Source of the DNA: a bacterium | GTDB lineage: Bacteria > Sysuimicrobiota > Sysuimicrobiia > Sysuimicrobiales > Segetimicrobiaceae | NCBI GenBank assembly: GCA_035945995.1 | Contig: DASYZR010000139.1 | Location: 1 to 35,922 of the forward strand | DNA length: 35,922 bases | Reading direction: 5' to 3' | Shown here: positions 1-8,863 of the stretch, one piece after another | Layout: each line of letters begins with the position of its first letter | Numbering within the stretch: the stretch's first letter is position 1 | The notes under the pieces: model-generated | The model's input: only the letters and a program-made list of their open reading frames with translations | Told to the model about the DNA's origin: nothing | The model's database searches: none | Translations under genes and position numbers: made by a program

Positions 1-2
1 CC

Positions 3-410
3 GATCCGGCGGGGACGGGCGGCCCGGTCGCCGCGCTCGCATCGGCCCTGTCGGTCCGGCTGGGTGCCGCGATCGCCGCGACGGGCGCGGCCGACGTGGT
101 CACCGACGGCACCCGTCTGGTGCATCTGGCGCGCGGCCATCCCTGGCTCGGGCGGATCACGGGCAGCGGCTGCATGGCCACGGCGTGCGTCGGCGCGTTC
201 GTCGCCGTCGAGCGGGATCCGCTCGCCGCGGCGACGGCAGGCCTGGCCTGCTTTGAGATCGCCGCCGAGCAGGCCGCGGAGCGGGCGGCCGGGCCGGGAT
301 CCTTTCGCGTGGCGCTCCTGGACGCGCTCGCGGCCCTCGAGCCGGAGACCGTGGCCGCCCAGGCGGCCTGGCGCGTCGAGGCGGCACCCGGCCGGGACGG
401 CCGGCCGTGA
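3..410 (+). CDS. thiM: Hydroxyethylthiazole kinase, C-terminal part (5' end outside window)
   Basis: ThiM phosphorylates 4-methyl-5-(2-hydroxyethyl)thiazole for thiamine salvage. The reading frame is open from base 3 and ends at the TGA at 408-410. It carries the family's C-terminal hallmarks: a DVVTDG segment, then GHPWLGRITGSGC, which matches the conserved GHP...TGxGC block around the catalytic cysteine and anion hole. Only about 135 residues are present, roughly half of a usual 260-270 aa protein, because the window starts inside the gene. The stop overlaps the start of thiE, so the two are probably cotranslated. Any TPP riboswitch controlling the cluster would lie upstream of this window. 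Confidence 0.88.
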   Translation, partial: DPAGTGGPVAALASALSVRLGAAIAATGAADVVTDGTRLVHLARGHPWLGRITGSGCMATACVGAFVAVERDPLAAATAGLACFEIAAEQAAERAAGPGSFRVALLDALAALEPETVAAQAAWRVEAAPGRDGRP

Positions 411-1057
411 TGACGCGTGGAGACTGGCGCGTGTATGTGATCACCGCCGGACCCGCGCACGCCCGCGGCCGGACCCATCAGGAAATCGCGGAGGCCGCGA
501 TCCGCGGGGGCGCCACCGCGATTCAGCTTCGGATGAAAGAGGAACCGGCGCGGCTGATCGCCGAGACGGCGGCGGCCATCGCCGCCCGCTGCCGTGCCGG
601 CGGGGTTACGTTCCTGGTCAACGACCGGGTCGATGTGGCGATGGCCTCGGCGGCGGACGGCGTCCACGTCGGCCAGGACGACCTTCCCGCGCGCGCCGTG
701 CGGGCGCTGCTTGGACCGGCACCCCTCCTCGGCGTGTCGGCGGCGACCGTGGAGGAGGCGCGCGCCGCCTCCCGCGCCGGCGCCGACTACGTGGGCGTGG
801 GCGCCGTGTACGCCACCGGAACGAAGGCGGATGCCGGGGACGCCGTGGGCCTCGCCCGCATCCGCGCCGTCGCCGGCGCCTGCGACCTGCCGGTGGTCGG
901 CATCGGAGGCATTACAGTGGAGAATGCCGGCGCGGTCATCCGCGCCGGGGCCGCCGGCGTGGCGGTGATCACCGCGGTGACGATGGCCGGCGACATGGCC
1001 GAGGCGACCCGGCGTCTCCGGGAGGAGGTCGATCGGGCGCGTGGCGGGCGGAACTGA
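407..1057 (+). CDS. thiE: Thiamine-phosphate synthase
   Basis: ThiE joins HMP diphosphate and thiazole phosphate to give thiamine monophosphate. The 216-residue protein has the normal length and shows the TIM-barrel phosphate and substrate motifs in order: IQLRMKE near the N-terminus, VNDRVDVA, GVHVGQDDLP, YVGVGAVYATGTK and VGIGGI. The start is either GTG 407 or the adjacent in-frame ATG 410; both overlap the thiM stop. The 3' end overlaps thiL by 17 bp. With thiM, thiL and thiD it supplies thiazole salvage, coupling, final phosphorylation and pyrimidine activation. Confidence 0.95.
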   Translation: MMTRGDWRVYVITAGPAHARGRTHQEIAEAAIRGGATAIQLRMKEEPARLIAETAAAIAARCRAGGVTFLVNDRVDVAMASAADGVHVGQDDLPARAVRALLGPAPLLGVSAATVEEARAASRAGADYVGVGAVYATGTKADAGDAVGLARIRAVAGACDLPVVGIGGITVENAGAVIRAGAAGVAVITAVTMAGDMAEATRRLREEVDRARGGRN

Positions 1058-2066
1058 CTGGGAGCCGGCCGGAGCGCCGCTCGGCGAGTTCGAACTGATC
1101 GAGCGGCTGCGGGCCATCGTCCCCGGCGCCGGCCGGGGCGTGATCGTCGGCATCGGCGACGACGCGGCCGTCCTGCGGGCCGGTGCCGCGATGCTGGCCA
1201 CCTGCGACGTGCAGGTGGAGGGCGTGCACTTCACCCGCAACCTGTGCTCGCCGGCCGACGTCGGCTGGCGGGCGCTCGCCGTGAACCTGAGTGACATCGC
1301 GGCCATGGGCGGGGAGCCGCGCTACGCGCTCGTATCCCTCCTGATCCCGCGGCCGGCCGCCACCGCCGCGCTCGACGGCCTCTACACAGGACTGGCGGAG
1401 CTCGCCCGCCTGCACGGCGTCGCCGTCGTCGGCGGCAACGTCTCCGCCACGTCCGGGCCGCTCGCCGTGGACGTGACGCTGCTGGGCGACGTCGAGCAGG
1501 CGGTGCTTCGCCGCGGCGCACGGCCGGGCGACGGGATTTGGATCACCGGCCACACCGGCAAGGCGGCGGCGGGACGCTTTGTGCTCGAACACCCCGACGC
1601 CGACGTCCCGGCCCGCGAGAGCCTGGCCGCCGCGTACCGGCGTCCGTCCCCGCGTGTGGCGGCCGGCCGCGTGCTCGGCGGCCTCGCCCGTGCGGGACTC
1701 GTGACGGCCATGATCGACACCAGCGACGGCACGGCGAGCGACCTCCTCCATCTCGCCGAGGCGTCGCGGGTCGGGGTGTGGCTGGACGCGGCCCGGCTCC
1801 CGGTGCCCGCGGGCTTCGCCGAGGCGGTGCGCGCCGCCGGGGTGGCGGCCGAGGTTTGGACCCTCGGCGGCGGCGAAGATTACGAATTGCTCATCACCGC
1901 CCCGGAAGGCTTTGGCGGCCGCGTCGGCGAGCTGACGGCGACGGCCGGCGTGGAGGTCACCCGCATCGGCGACGTGCTCTCCGAAGCCGAGGGCCGCTGG
2001 GTGGCCGCCGCGGACGGCGAATGCCGGCCGCTGCGGCCCGCCGGCTGGAATCATCTCGCTCCGTGA
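1041..2066 (+). CDS. thiL: Thiamine-monophosphate kinase
   Basis: ThiL phosphorylates thiamine monophosphate to the active cofactor thiamine diphosphate. The 341-aa protein has the PurM/AIR-synthase-like fold signatures of the family: GEFELIERL at the N-terminus, IGDDAAVL (Mg/ATP-binding aspartates), VNLSDIAAMGG, GGNVSAT and DTSDGTASDLLHLA. The GTG start at 1041 lies inside the end of thiE and gives a standard N-terminus, so translation is probably coupled to thiE. About 15 residues precede the conserved GEFELI segment, slightly longer than usual. A short gap of 27 bp separates it from thiD. Confidence 0.95.
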   Translation: MAGGTDWEPAGAPLGEFELIERLRAIVPGAGRGVIVGIGDDAAVLRAGAAMLATCDVQVEGVHFTRNLCSPADVGWRALAVNLSDIAAMGGEPRYALVSLLIPRPAATAALDGLYTGLAELARLHGVAVVGGNVSATSGPLAVDVTLLGDVEQAVLRRGARPGDGIWITGHTGKAAAGRFVLEHPDADVPARESLAAAYRRPSPRVAAGRVLGGLARAGLVTAMIDTSDGTASDLLHLAEASRVGVWLDAARLPVPAGFAEAVRAAGVAAEVWTLGGGEDYELLITAPEGFGGRVGELTATAGVEVTRIGDVLSEAEGRWVAAADGECRPLRPAGWNHLAP

Positions 2067-2093
2067 GGAAGACTCAATAGGGAAGGGACGACG

Positions 2094-2885
2094 ATGGCGA
2101 TTGCGCGGGCGCTCTCGATCGCAGGCTCGGATTCCGGCGGCGGGGCCGGCATTCAAGCCGACCTGAAGACGTTTTCCGTATTGGGAGTGTACGGCATGAC
2201 GGCGATCACCGCGATCACCGCCCAGAACACGAGGGAGGTGACCGGCATCGTCGAGATCCCGCCCGAGATGGTCGCCCGGCAGATCGACGCGGTCGTCTCC
2301 GACATCGGGGTCGACGCGGCGAAGACCGGCATGCTGAGCAGCGCGCCGATCATCGAAGCGGTGGCGGGCCGCATCCGGCACCACCGGCTCGAGAACCTGG
2401 TGGTGGACCCGGTGATGATCGCGAAGAGCGGTGCGGCGCTGCTGCGGCCGGACGCCGTCGACGCGCTCCGGCGCCGGGTGCTGCCGCTCGCGCTGGTGGT
2501 GACGCCGAATCTGCCGGAAGCGGAGGCGCTGTGCGGCGCGCCGATCCGCACGCCGGCCGACGTGGACGAAGCGGCCCGCCGCATCGCCGGCCTCGGGCCG
2601 CGCTACGTCGTCATCAAGGGCGGCCACCTCGAGGGCCCCGCGGTCGATACGCTGTACGACGGCGAGCGGTTCGAGCGGCTCGAGGCGGCGCGCATCGCGA
2701 CCCGGCATACGCACGGCACGGGATGCGTGTTCTCCGCGGCCATCACCGCGGAGCTCGCGCGGGGCGAGCCGCCGCGCACGGCGGTCCGGACGGCGAAAAC
2801 GTTCATCACCGCCGCGATCGAGCGGGCGCTGCCCCTCGGGGGGGGACACGGACCGGCCAATCCAATGCATCCGCTGGGCGGATAG
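2094..2885 (+). CDS. thiD: Hydroxymethylpyrimidine/phosphomethylpyrimidine kinase
   Basis: ThiD phosphorylates HMP twice to the diphosphate used by ThiE. The 263-residue ribokinase-fold protein begins with SIAGSDSGGGAGIQADLKTF, the family's substrate-binding signature. It continues with AITAQNT, VVDPVMIAKSG, TPNLPEAEAL and the C-terminal HTHGTGC motif that forms the anion hole. The ATG at 2094 is preceded by a GGGAAGGGA ribosome-binding segment. It closes the thiamine cluster and is followed after 32 bp by hslO on the same strand. Confidence 0.95.
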   Translation: MAIARALSIAGSDSGGGAGIQADLKTFSVLGVYGMTAITAITAQNTREVTGIVEIPPEMVARQIDAVVSDIGVDAAKTGMLSSAPIIEAVAGRIRHHRLENLVVDPVMIAKSGAALLRPDAVDALRRRVLPLALVVTPNLPEAEALCGAPIRTPADVDEAARRIAGLGPRYVVIKGGHLEGPAVDTLYDGERFERLEAARIATRHTHGTGCVFSAAITAELARGEPPRTAVRTAKTFITAAIERALPLGGGHGPANPMHPLGG

Positions 2886-2917
2886 TCGAAACGCAAGACG
2901 CAGGAGGACACAGCGCA

Positions 2918-3814
2918 ATGCGGGACTACATGGTCCGCGCCACGGTGGCGGGCGAGCGCGTCCGCGCCCTGGCAACGGTCACGACGGAGACTGTGGAAGA
3001 CGCCCGGATCAGACACGCCACGTCCGCCACGGCCACGGCGGCGCTCGGCCGCAGCCTCACCGCGGCCGCGCTCCTCTCGGCGGGCCTCAAAGACGGGCAA
3101 TTGGTGACCCTGCGGGTGCTCGGCGACGGTCCGGCGGGCGGCATCATCACGCAGGCCGACGCGGCCGGCCGCGTGCGGGGCTATGTCATGAATCCGCAGG
3201 CCGATCTCCCCGCCACGCCGGCGCGCAAACTCGACGTCGGCGGGCTCGTCGGCCGCAAGGGAACGCTGCACGTCACCCGCGACCTCGGGATGCGCACGCC
3301 CTACTACGGGTCGGCGCCGCTGGTCTCCGGGGAGATCGCGGAAGACCTCGCCGCCTACTTCGCCCGCTCGGAGCAGGTCCCATCGGCGGTCGCGCTCGGC
3401 GTGCTGGTCGGCCGCGACCTGCGTGTGCTCGCGGCCGGCGGTCTGTGCGTCCAGGCGTTGCCCGGCGCAGACCCGGACGTCGTCGCGCAGGTCGAGAGCC
3501 GCCTGCGGTCGCTGCCCCCGATCACGGACCTCGTCGCCGCCGGGCAGACGCCCGAGCAACTCATGACGGCGGCGCTGGACGGCCTGACGTCGGACGGGCT
3601 CGCCACCGGGCCGGTCACGTTCACGTGCCAGTGCAACCGGCAGCGGGTCGAGGAGATGCTGAGCGTGCTCGGGGTGGACGAACTCGAGTCGCTGCTGGCC
3701 CAGGAAGGGCAGGCGGAGGTGACGTGCCGGTTCTGCGGAGACCGCTACGTGCTGAACGGAGACGAGATGCGCGCGCTGATCACGGCCCTCCGGCGTGGCG
3801 AGGCGGCCGTCTAG
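2918..3814 (+). CDS. hslO: Redox-regulated molecular chaperone Hsp33
   Basis: Hsp33 is a cytoplasmic holdase switched on by oxidative unfolding. The start is ATG 2918, eight bases or so after a strong AGGAGG; the frame is open much further upstream but nothing there resembles the family. The 298-aa protein begins MRDYMVRATVAGERVRALA, typical of Hsp33. It ends with the zinc redox switch Cys237-x-Cys239 and Cys270-x2-Cys273 (CQC and CRFC), so all four zinc ligands are intact and the switch should work. The gene converges on rpmB with only 9 bp between the stop codons. Confidence 0.95.
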   Translation: MRDYMVRATVAGERVRALATVTTETVEDARIRHATSATATAALGRSLTAAALLSAGLKDGQLVTLRVLGDGPAGGIITQADAAGRVRGYVMNPQADLPATPARKLDVGGLVGRKGTLHVTRDLGMRTPYYGSAPLVSGEIAEDLAAYFARSEQVPSAVALGVLVGRDLRVLAAGGLCVQALPGADPDVVAQVESRLRSLPPITDLVAAGQTPEQLMTAALDGLTSDGLATGPVTFTCQCNRQRVEEMLSVLGVDELESLLAQEGQAEVTCRFCGDRYVLNGDEMRALITALRRGEAAV

Positions 3815-3823
3815 CGCGGGCGG

Positions 3824-4015
3824 TCAGGCGACCCGGGTCACCTTGCCGGCCTTCAGACATGCCGTGCAGACCATGACGCGCCGCGGCGAGCCGTCGATGA
3901 GGGCCCGCACGCGCTGCAGGTTCGGGTTGAACCGCCGCTTCGTCTTGTGATGCGAGTGGCTGACCAGGTTGCCGGTGCGCGGCTCTTTGCCGCACACGGC
4001 GCAGCGCCGTGCCAT
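3824..4015 (-). CDS. rpmB: 50S ribosomal protein L28
   Basis: This 63-aa protein is bacterial bL28. It starts [16 protein letters not shown], has the [19 protein letters not shown] core typical of L28, and ends [13 protein letters not shown]. Two CxxC pairs show that it is the zinc-binding (C+) form. A near-perfect Shine-Dalgarno AAGGAGGT lies a few bases before the ATG. It stands alone on the minus strand between hslO and recG, with a plausible promoter of its own. Confidence 0.96.
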   Translation of the reverse strand: MARRCAVCGKEPRTGNLVSHSHHKTKRRFNPNLQRVRALIDGSPRRVMVCTACLKAGKVTRVA

Positions 4016-4046
4016 TGGACTTACCTCCTTGGGAACACCGCCGCTC

Positions 4047-4076
4047 AGTCTAGCACATCGCCGGCGGCAGGGGCAA
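4047..4076 (-). promoter_or_regulatory. Possible sigma70-type promoter of rpmB
   Basis: On the minus strand, TTGCCC (4071-4076) and TAGACT (4047-4052) are separated by 18 bp. Each matches the -35 or -10 consensus at four of six positions. The -10 is preceded by TG one base away (extended -10). It sits about 30 bp before the rpmB start. It is inferred from sequence only. Confidence 0.4.
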
Positions 4077-4168
4077 CGTCACGCGCGTAGAAGAGAGAGG
4101 CCCGAATACGCCGGTCGGCGAGGCACCTCCCGACACACGACCCACCTCGACGCAGGAGGACGGGCGGC

Positions 4169-6379
4169 ATGCCGAGCGCACGTAGGGCACCGACCCGTGC
4201 GGCCGGCGCCCCGCCGCTGCGCGCCCCCGAAGGACCCACCTCCGGCTCCGCGGTCCCCGGCGGCGGGCCCGCGCGCGAAGGCGATCCTCTCGACACGCCG
4301 CTCCGGTATCTCCGCGGCGTAGGGCCGGACCGGGCGAAGCGCCTCGAGGACCGCCTCGGTCTGCGCACCGTCGCGGATCTCCTGTACCGGCCTCCCAGGC
4401 GGGTCGAGGACCGGCGCACCCTGCACCAGATCTACGACCTCACCCACGGCACGGTGGACACCGTCGAGGGGGTCGTCGGCCGCATCCGGGCGTTCCGGGC
4501 GCGCCGGCGGCGGAATTTCGTCATCGTCAAAGCCGCGATCACCGACGGGTCCGGGGTGCTGCACGCGGTCTGGTACAACCAGGGCTACATCGCCCGGCAG
4601 CTGCCGGCCGGGGCGCGCGTGATTCTGCACGGCCGCGTGCAGCGGCAGGCCGGCGAAATCCAGATGATCGCCCCGGAGTTCGAGGTGCTCGATCCGGGCG
4701 AGGATACGCTGCACGCCGGGCGGATCGTGCCGGTGTACGCGGCCACGGAGGGACTCAGCCAGCGCGTGCTCCGCGCCACCGTCATGCGGGCGCTCGACGA
4801 GTACGTGCCCTCCGTCCGGGAATGGCTGCCCGAGGCGCTGCTCCGGCGCTACGAGTTTCCGTCGCTTCCGCGGGCGCTCCGCGATCTTCACTTTCCCGAC
4901 ACACTCGACGATCAGGAGCGCGCGCGGCGGCGGCTGGTGTACGAGGAACTGCTGCTGTTTCAGACGCTGCTGCTGCAGCATAAACAGGCGCGGGAGCGCG
5001 AACCGAAGGGGATCCGGTACGGCGACGCGGCCCCGTTGGTGGACCGGTTCGCCGCGCGCCTGCCGTACCGGCTGACCCGGGCCCAGCGGCGGGTATTGGA
5101 CGAGATCGGCGGCGACATGCGGGCGCCGCACCCCATGAACCGGCTGCTGCAGGGCGACGTGGGCTCCGGCAAGACCGTGGTCGCCGCGGAGGCGCTGCTG
5201 CGCTGCATCGGGGGCGGGGCGCAGGGTGCTTTGATGGCGCCCACCGAGATCCTCGCCGGGCAGCATTACCTCACGCTGCGGACGCTGCTCGAGCCGATCG
5301 GCGTCACCCCGGTCCTCCTGATCGGCGGACTGTCGCGCGCGGCACGCCGCGAAGCGCTCGACCTGATCCGCGAGGGGGGCGCCGATCTCGTTATCGGCAC
5401 GCACGCCCTCATTGAAGAGGACGTGACCTTCGCGCGGCTCGGTCTCATCGTCGTCGACGAGCAGCACCGCTTCGGGGTCGCGCAGCGGGCGGCGCTCAGG
5501 GGCAAAGGCGAGCGGCCCGACGTGCTCGTCATGACCGCGACGCCGATCCCCCGGACGCTCGCGCTCTCGCTGTACGGCGACCTCGACGTCTCGGTGATCG
5601 ACGAACTGCCGCCCGGCCGCACGCCGATCCGCACCTACGTCCGGCCGGGGGCGAGCCGTCCGCAAATCTACGCCTGGATCGCCGAGCAGGTTCGCGAGGG
5701 CCGCCAGGCGTACGTGGTGTGTCCCCTCATCGAGGGATCCGACGCGTTGCAGGCCGAGGCGGCGACCGACCTGGCCGCGCGCCTCGCCGCCGGCCCCTTG
5801 GCCGGGCTCCGCGTCGAGGTGCTGCACGGGCGCATGAGGGTCGACGACCGCGACCGGATCATGCGATCACTCCGCGCGGGCGGCATCGATGTGCTGGTCG
5901 CGACGACCGTGATCGAGGTCGGCATCGACGTTCCCAACGCCACGGTCATGGTGATCGAGGACGCGGATCGCTTCGGGCTGTCGCAGCTCCATCAGCTGCG
6001 CGGCCGGGTGGGCCGCGGGCCGCACCCGTCGCACTGCGTGCTCGTCGCGGATCCGAAGACCGAGGACGGGAGCGTCCGCCTCGACGCGATGCGCGATACC
6101 GCCGACGGATTCGTCATCGCGCAGCGCGACCTCGAGCTCCGCGGCGTCGGCGAGCTGCTCGGCGAGGCGGGCCGCGAGGCCCTGCGGCAACACGGACTGG
6201 GCGACCTCCGGATCGCCGATCTCGTGCGCGACCGGGACTGGCTCGAACGGGCGCGGGCCGACGCCGCGGCGATGCTCGCCGCCGACCCCGCGCTGCGGCA
6301 ACCGGCGCACCGGCCCGTCGCCCGGGCCCTCCACGCGCGGTTCGGCGCGGCGCCGGTCGACAACGTGCGCGTCGGCTGA
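4169..6379 (+). CDS. recG: ATP-dependent DNA helicase RecG
   Basis: RecG drives branch migration and fork reversal at stalled forks and Holliday junctions. The 736-residue protein has an N-terminal DNA-binding wedge region (GVGPDRAKRLEDRLGL, then DLLYRPPRRVEDRR). The helicase core follows, with Walker A GDVGSGKT at 329-336, the Walker B variant DEQH at 430-433, MTATPIPRTLALS, and motif VI QLRGRVGRG. It has a proline/glycine-rich extension of about 40 residues before the conserved start, giving a length slightly above the usual 680-700. ATG 4169 is chosen because AGGAGG lies 9 bp upstream. The stop shares a base with the rsmD start. Confidence 0.96.
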   Translation: MPSARRAPTRAAGAPPLRAPEGPTSGSAVPGGGPAREGDPLDTPLRYLRGVGPDRAKRLEDRLGLRTVADLLYRPPRRVEDRRTLHQIYDLTHGTVDTVEGVVGRIRAFRARRRRNFVIVKAAITDGSGVLHAVWYNQGYIARQLPAGARVILHGRVQRQAGEIQMIAPEFEVLDPGEDTLHAGRIVPVYAATEGLSQRVLRATVMRALDEYVPSVREWLPEALLRRYEFPSLPRALRDLHFPDTLDDQERARRRLVYEELLLFQTLLLQHKQAREREPKGIRYGDAAPLVDRFAARLPYRLTRAQRRVLDEIGGDMRAPHPMNRLLQGDVGSGKTVVAAEALLRCIGGGAQGALMAPTEILAGQHYLTLRTLLEPIGVTPVLLIGGLSRAARREALDLIREGGADLVIGTHALIEEDVTFARLGLIVVDEQHRFGVAQRAALRGKGERPDVLVMTATPIPRTLALSLYGDLDVSVIDELPPGRTPIRTYVRPGASRPQIYAWIAEQVREGRQAYVVCPLIEGSDALQAEAATDLAARLAAGPLAGLRVEVLHGRMRVDDRDRIMRSLRAGGIDVLVATTVIEVGIDVPNATVMVIEDADRFGLSQLHQLRGRVGRGPHPSHCVLVADPKTEDGSVRLDAMRDTADGFVIAQRDLELRGVGELLGEAGREALRQHGLGDLRIADLVRDRDWLERARADAAAMLAADPALRQPAHRPVARALHARFGAAPVDNVRVG

Positions 6380-6939
6380 TGCGGATTTCGGCGGGCACGG
6401 CGAAGGGAACCCACATCCGCCGGCCCGGGGCCGGCGTGCGGCCGACGTCCGACCGCGTCAAAGAGGCCCTGTTCAACTCGCTTGCCCCGCGGCTCCCCGA
6501 GGCGCGCGTGCTCGACCTGTTCGCCGGCACCGGCGCGCTCGGCCTGGAAGCGCTGAGCCGGGGCGTCGCCCAGGCGGTGTTCGTGGAGCGGGACGCGCGC
6601 GCCGCCGCGGCCATCCGGCGGAATCTCGCGGCGGCGCGCCTGGAGGACCGCGGCCAGGTCCGCCGGGGCGCCGTCGAGACCGAAGTGGGCGCCCTCGAGC
6701 GCGAGGGGGTGGTGTTCGACCTGATCGTGCTCGACCCGCCGTACGGCCAAGACCTGCCGGCGCGGACGCTGCGGCGGCTGGCGGCGTCGCCGATCCTGGC
6801 GGCGGACGGCCTCGTGGCGGCCGAAGGGCATTGGCGCGACGACCCCGGCGACGTCTCAGGTTTGACGCGGATCCGGGCCGCGCGTTACGGCGAGACCGGG
6901 CTGTGGTTCTACACGAAAGAAGGCGGGGGGGACGCATGA
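6379..6939 (+). CDS. rsmD: 16S rRNA (guanine966-N2)-methyltransferase
   Basis: RsmD methylates G966 of 16S rRNA. The start at ATG 6379 overlaps the recG stop (TGATG); the frame is open well upstream but only this start gives the family N-terminus MRISAGTAKG. In the 186-aa product the SAM-binding motif I is LDLFAGTGALGLEALSRG, the acidic motif II is VFVERD, and the N6/N2-methyltransferase catalytic motif is DPPY. Length and motifs are standard. It shares an ATGA overlap with coaD, a common gene pair in bacteria. Confidence 0.94.
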   Translation: MRISAGTAKGTHIRRPGAGVRPTSDRVKEALFNSLAPRLPEARVLDLFAGTGALGLEALSRGVAQAVFVERDARAAAAIRRNLAAARLEDRGQVRRGAVETEVGALEREGVVFDLIVLDPPYGQDLPARTLRRLAASPILAADGLVAAEGHWRDDPGDVSGLTRIRAARYGETGLWFYTKEGGGDA

Positions 6940-7433
6940 GGGAGCCGGGGCACGTCACCGCGCTCTATCCGGGCAGCTTCGACCCGGTGCACAACGGCCA
7001 TCTCGACATCATCGTCCGCGCGCGCCGCGTCTGGGGGCGCGTCGTCGTCGCGGTGGCGACGAACGTCGACAAGCGGGCGATGTTTTCGACCGCGGACCGC
7101 GTGGAGATGCTGCGGGCGGCGATGGCCGGGCAGGACGGCATCGAGGTGCGGGCGTTCGAGGGGCTGACCGTCGAATTCGCCGCGTCGATCGGGGCCGGCG
7201 TCATCGTCCGGGGACTCCGGGCGAACGAGGACTTCGAATTCGAGCTGAAGATGGCCGCCATGAACAAGCGACTGCATCCCGAGATCGAGACGGTGTTCAT
7301 GATGACCAGCCCGGAGTACGCCTACCTGAGCTCGACGCTGATCCGGGAGGTGACCGGATTCGGCGGCGCCGTGACGGGCCTCATCCCGCCGGCGGTCGAA
7401 GCGCGGCTGCCGAGGCCGCGCCGCCCGGAGTAG
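6936..7433 (+). CDS. coaD: Phosphopantetheine adenylyltransferase
   Basis: CoaD transfers AMP to 4'-phosphopantetheine, the penultimate step of coenzyme A synthesis. The start at ATG 6936 lies in the rsmD stop (ATGA). The 165-aa protein shows the nucleotidyltransferase motif YPGSFDPVHNGHLDI (T/HxGH class), then VIVRGLRANEDFEFE, MAAMNKRLHPEIET and the C-terminal SSTLIRE motif. Length is typical. It provides the CoA/phosphopantetheine used by the fatty-acid genes downstream, although the oxidase gene and a strong promoter lie between. Confidence 0.95.
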   Translation: MREPGHVTALYPGSFDPVHNGHLDIIVRARRVWGRVVVAVATNVDKRAMFSTADRVEMLRAAMAGQDGIEVRAFEGLTVEFAASIGAGVIVRGLRANEDFEFELKMAAMNKRLHPEIETVFMMTSPEYAYLSSTLIREVTGFGGAVTGLIPPAVEARLPRPRRPE

Positions 7434-7440
7434 CCCGCGG

Positions 7441-8787
7441 ATGGCCGCGGACTTTGGGACGTTGGCGCAGGGCGTGCGCGGCGCGGTCGTTCTGCCCGGC
7501 GATCCCGATTATGAAACCGGCCGGCGGGTCTGGAACGGCATGATCGACCGGCGGCCGCGCGTCATCGTCCGCTGCGCCGACGTCGCCGACGTGGTCGCCG
7601 CGGTCAACTTCGCAGCCGCGGAAGGGCTGGTCGTCGCCGTGCGCGGCGGCGGGCACAACATCGCCGGCAACGCCGTCTGTGACGACGGCCTCGTGATCGA
7701 TCTCGGCGGGATGAGGCGCGTCGGGGTCGATCCCAAACGCCGCCGCGCGCGGGCCGAGGGCGGCGTGGTCTGGGGCGACCTCGACGCGGCGACGCAGGCG
7801 CATGGGCTCGCGACGACGGGCGGCCTCGTGCCGTCGACCGGGATCGCGGGGTTTACTCTCGGCGGCGGCCTCGGGTACCTGATGCGACGATGCGGTCTCG
7901 CGTGTGACAACCTGGTTTCGGCGCAACTCGTGACCGCCGAGGGCCGTGTCGTCACCGCCGACGCGGCGCAGGAGAGCGACCTCTTCTGGGGCCTGCGCGG
8001 CGGAGGCGGGAACTTCGGAGTCGTGACCTCATTCGAGTTCGACCTGCACCCGGTCGGTCCGTATCTGCCCGCCGCCCTGGCCGGACATCCGCTCGCGCGC
8101 GCCCGCGACGTGCTGCGCTTCTATCGCGAGTTCTCGGGCGGGGCGCCCGACATAGTGACGGTGTACGCGAACCTGGCGCGGCCCGACCCGGAGTCTCCTC
8201 GGGTCGGCATGCGCGCGGTCTACACCGGACCGGAGGAGGGGGGCGAACGGGCCCTGCACGACGTGCGCGCCTTCGGCACGCCCGACATCTCGGAATTGCG
8301 TCCTGTGTCCTACCTCGAGCTGCAACGTTTGGTGGAGCCGATGTTCCCCGCCGGCCGCCTGAACTACTGGAAAGCCAACTTCTTCTCCGCTCTCAGTGAC
8401 GAGCTGATCGATATCGTCGTGGACGGCTTTGAACGGGCGCCGTCACGGTACTCGATTATTGCGTTCGAACCGATGGGCGGCGCCGTCGCGAGAGTGGACA
8501 AGACCGCCACCGCGTTCGAACACCGCGACGCCATGTACAGCCTGCTGATCCTGGCCGGCTGGGAGGATGCCGCCGAGACCGATCGGAACGTCGCCTGGGC
8601 GCGCGACCTCTGGCAGCGGACCCGGCCGTTCTCGACCGGCGGCGTCTACGTCAACTACCTCGGCGCCGAAGGCGACGAGCGCGTGCGGGAGGCGTACGGC
8701 GTCAATCACGAACGGCTCGCCGCTCTGAAGATGAAGTACGACCGGGGGAATTTCTTCCGGCTGAATCAAAATATCCGGCCCGCATGA
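7441..8787 (+). CDS. FAD-linked oxidase, berberine-bridge-enzyme family
   Basis: A 448-aa flavoprotein of the VAO/PCMH type. The N-terminal half binds FAD: RGGGHNIAGN contains His72, the usual histidyl attachment point for covalent FAD. The GGGLGYLMRRCGLACDN segment and FWGLRGGGGNFGVVT are also characteristic. The C-terminus has the BBE signature YVNYLG, then YDRGNFFRLNQNI. Relatives include 6-hydroxynicotine oxidase, sugar oxidases and alkaloid/polyketide oxidases, so the substrate cannot be named. No signal peptide is seen, so it is probably cytoplasmic. It follows coaD by 7 bp, with GGAG about 10 bp before the ATG, but is unrelated to its neighbours in function. Confidence 0.85.
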   Translation: MAADFGTLAQGVRGAVVLPGDPDYETGRRVWNGMIDRRPRVIVRCADVADVVAAVNFAAAEGLVVAVRGGGHNIAGNAVCDDGLVIDLGGMRRVGVDPKRRRARAEGGVVWGDLDAATQAHGLATTGGLVPSTGIAGFTLGGGLGYLMRRCGLACDNLVSAQLVTAEGRVVTADAAQESDLFWGLRGGGGNFGVVTSFEFDLHPVGPYLPAALAGHPLARARDVLRFYREFSGGAPDIVTVYANLARPDPESPRVGMRAVYTGPEEGGERALHDVRAFGTPDISELRPVSYLELQRLVEPMFPAGRLNYWKANFFSALSDELIDIVVDGFERAPSRYSIIAFEPMGGAVARVDKTATAFEHRDAMYSLLILAGWEDAAETDRNVAWARDLWQRTRPFSTGGVYVNYLGAEGDERVREAYGVNHERLAALKMKYDRGNFFRLNQNIRPA

Positions 8788-8816
8788 AACGCGATTCCTC
8801 CCCCGCCGGCGTTTCC

Positions 8817-8846
8817 TTGACAATGCCGGGCGTGCGTTCATATAAT
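8817..8846 (+). promoter_or_regulatory. Consensus sigma70-type promoter of the yceD-rpmF-fab operon
   Basis: TTGACA at 8817-8822 and TATAAT at 8841-8846, both perfect matches to the vegetative consensus, are separated by 18 bp. They lie 64 bp before the yceD start and right after the oxidase gene. Such an AT-rich perfect promoter stands out in this very GC-rich sequence and marks the start of the ribosome/fatty-acid block. Confidence 0.85.
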
Positions 8847-8863
8847 CGGAGCGGTGCTCCCGT

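Noticed and set aside
1-120. TPP riboswitch for the thiamine cluster
   Set aside because: The window begins inside thiM; no THI-box sequence is present in the short thi intergenic gaps, so any riboswitch is outside.
969-2975. Long minus-strand open frame of 668 codons opposite thiL and thiD
   Set aside because: Arg/Asp/Gly/His-rich translation without motifs, typical antisense frame in very GC-rich coding DNA; thiL and thiD on the plus strand have all family motifs.
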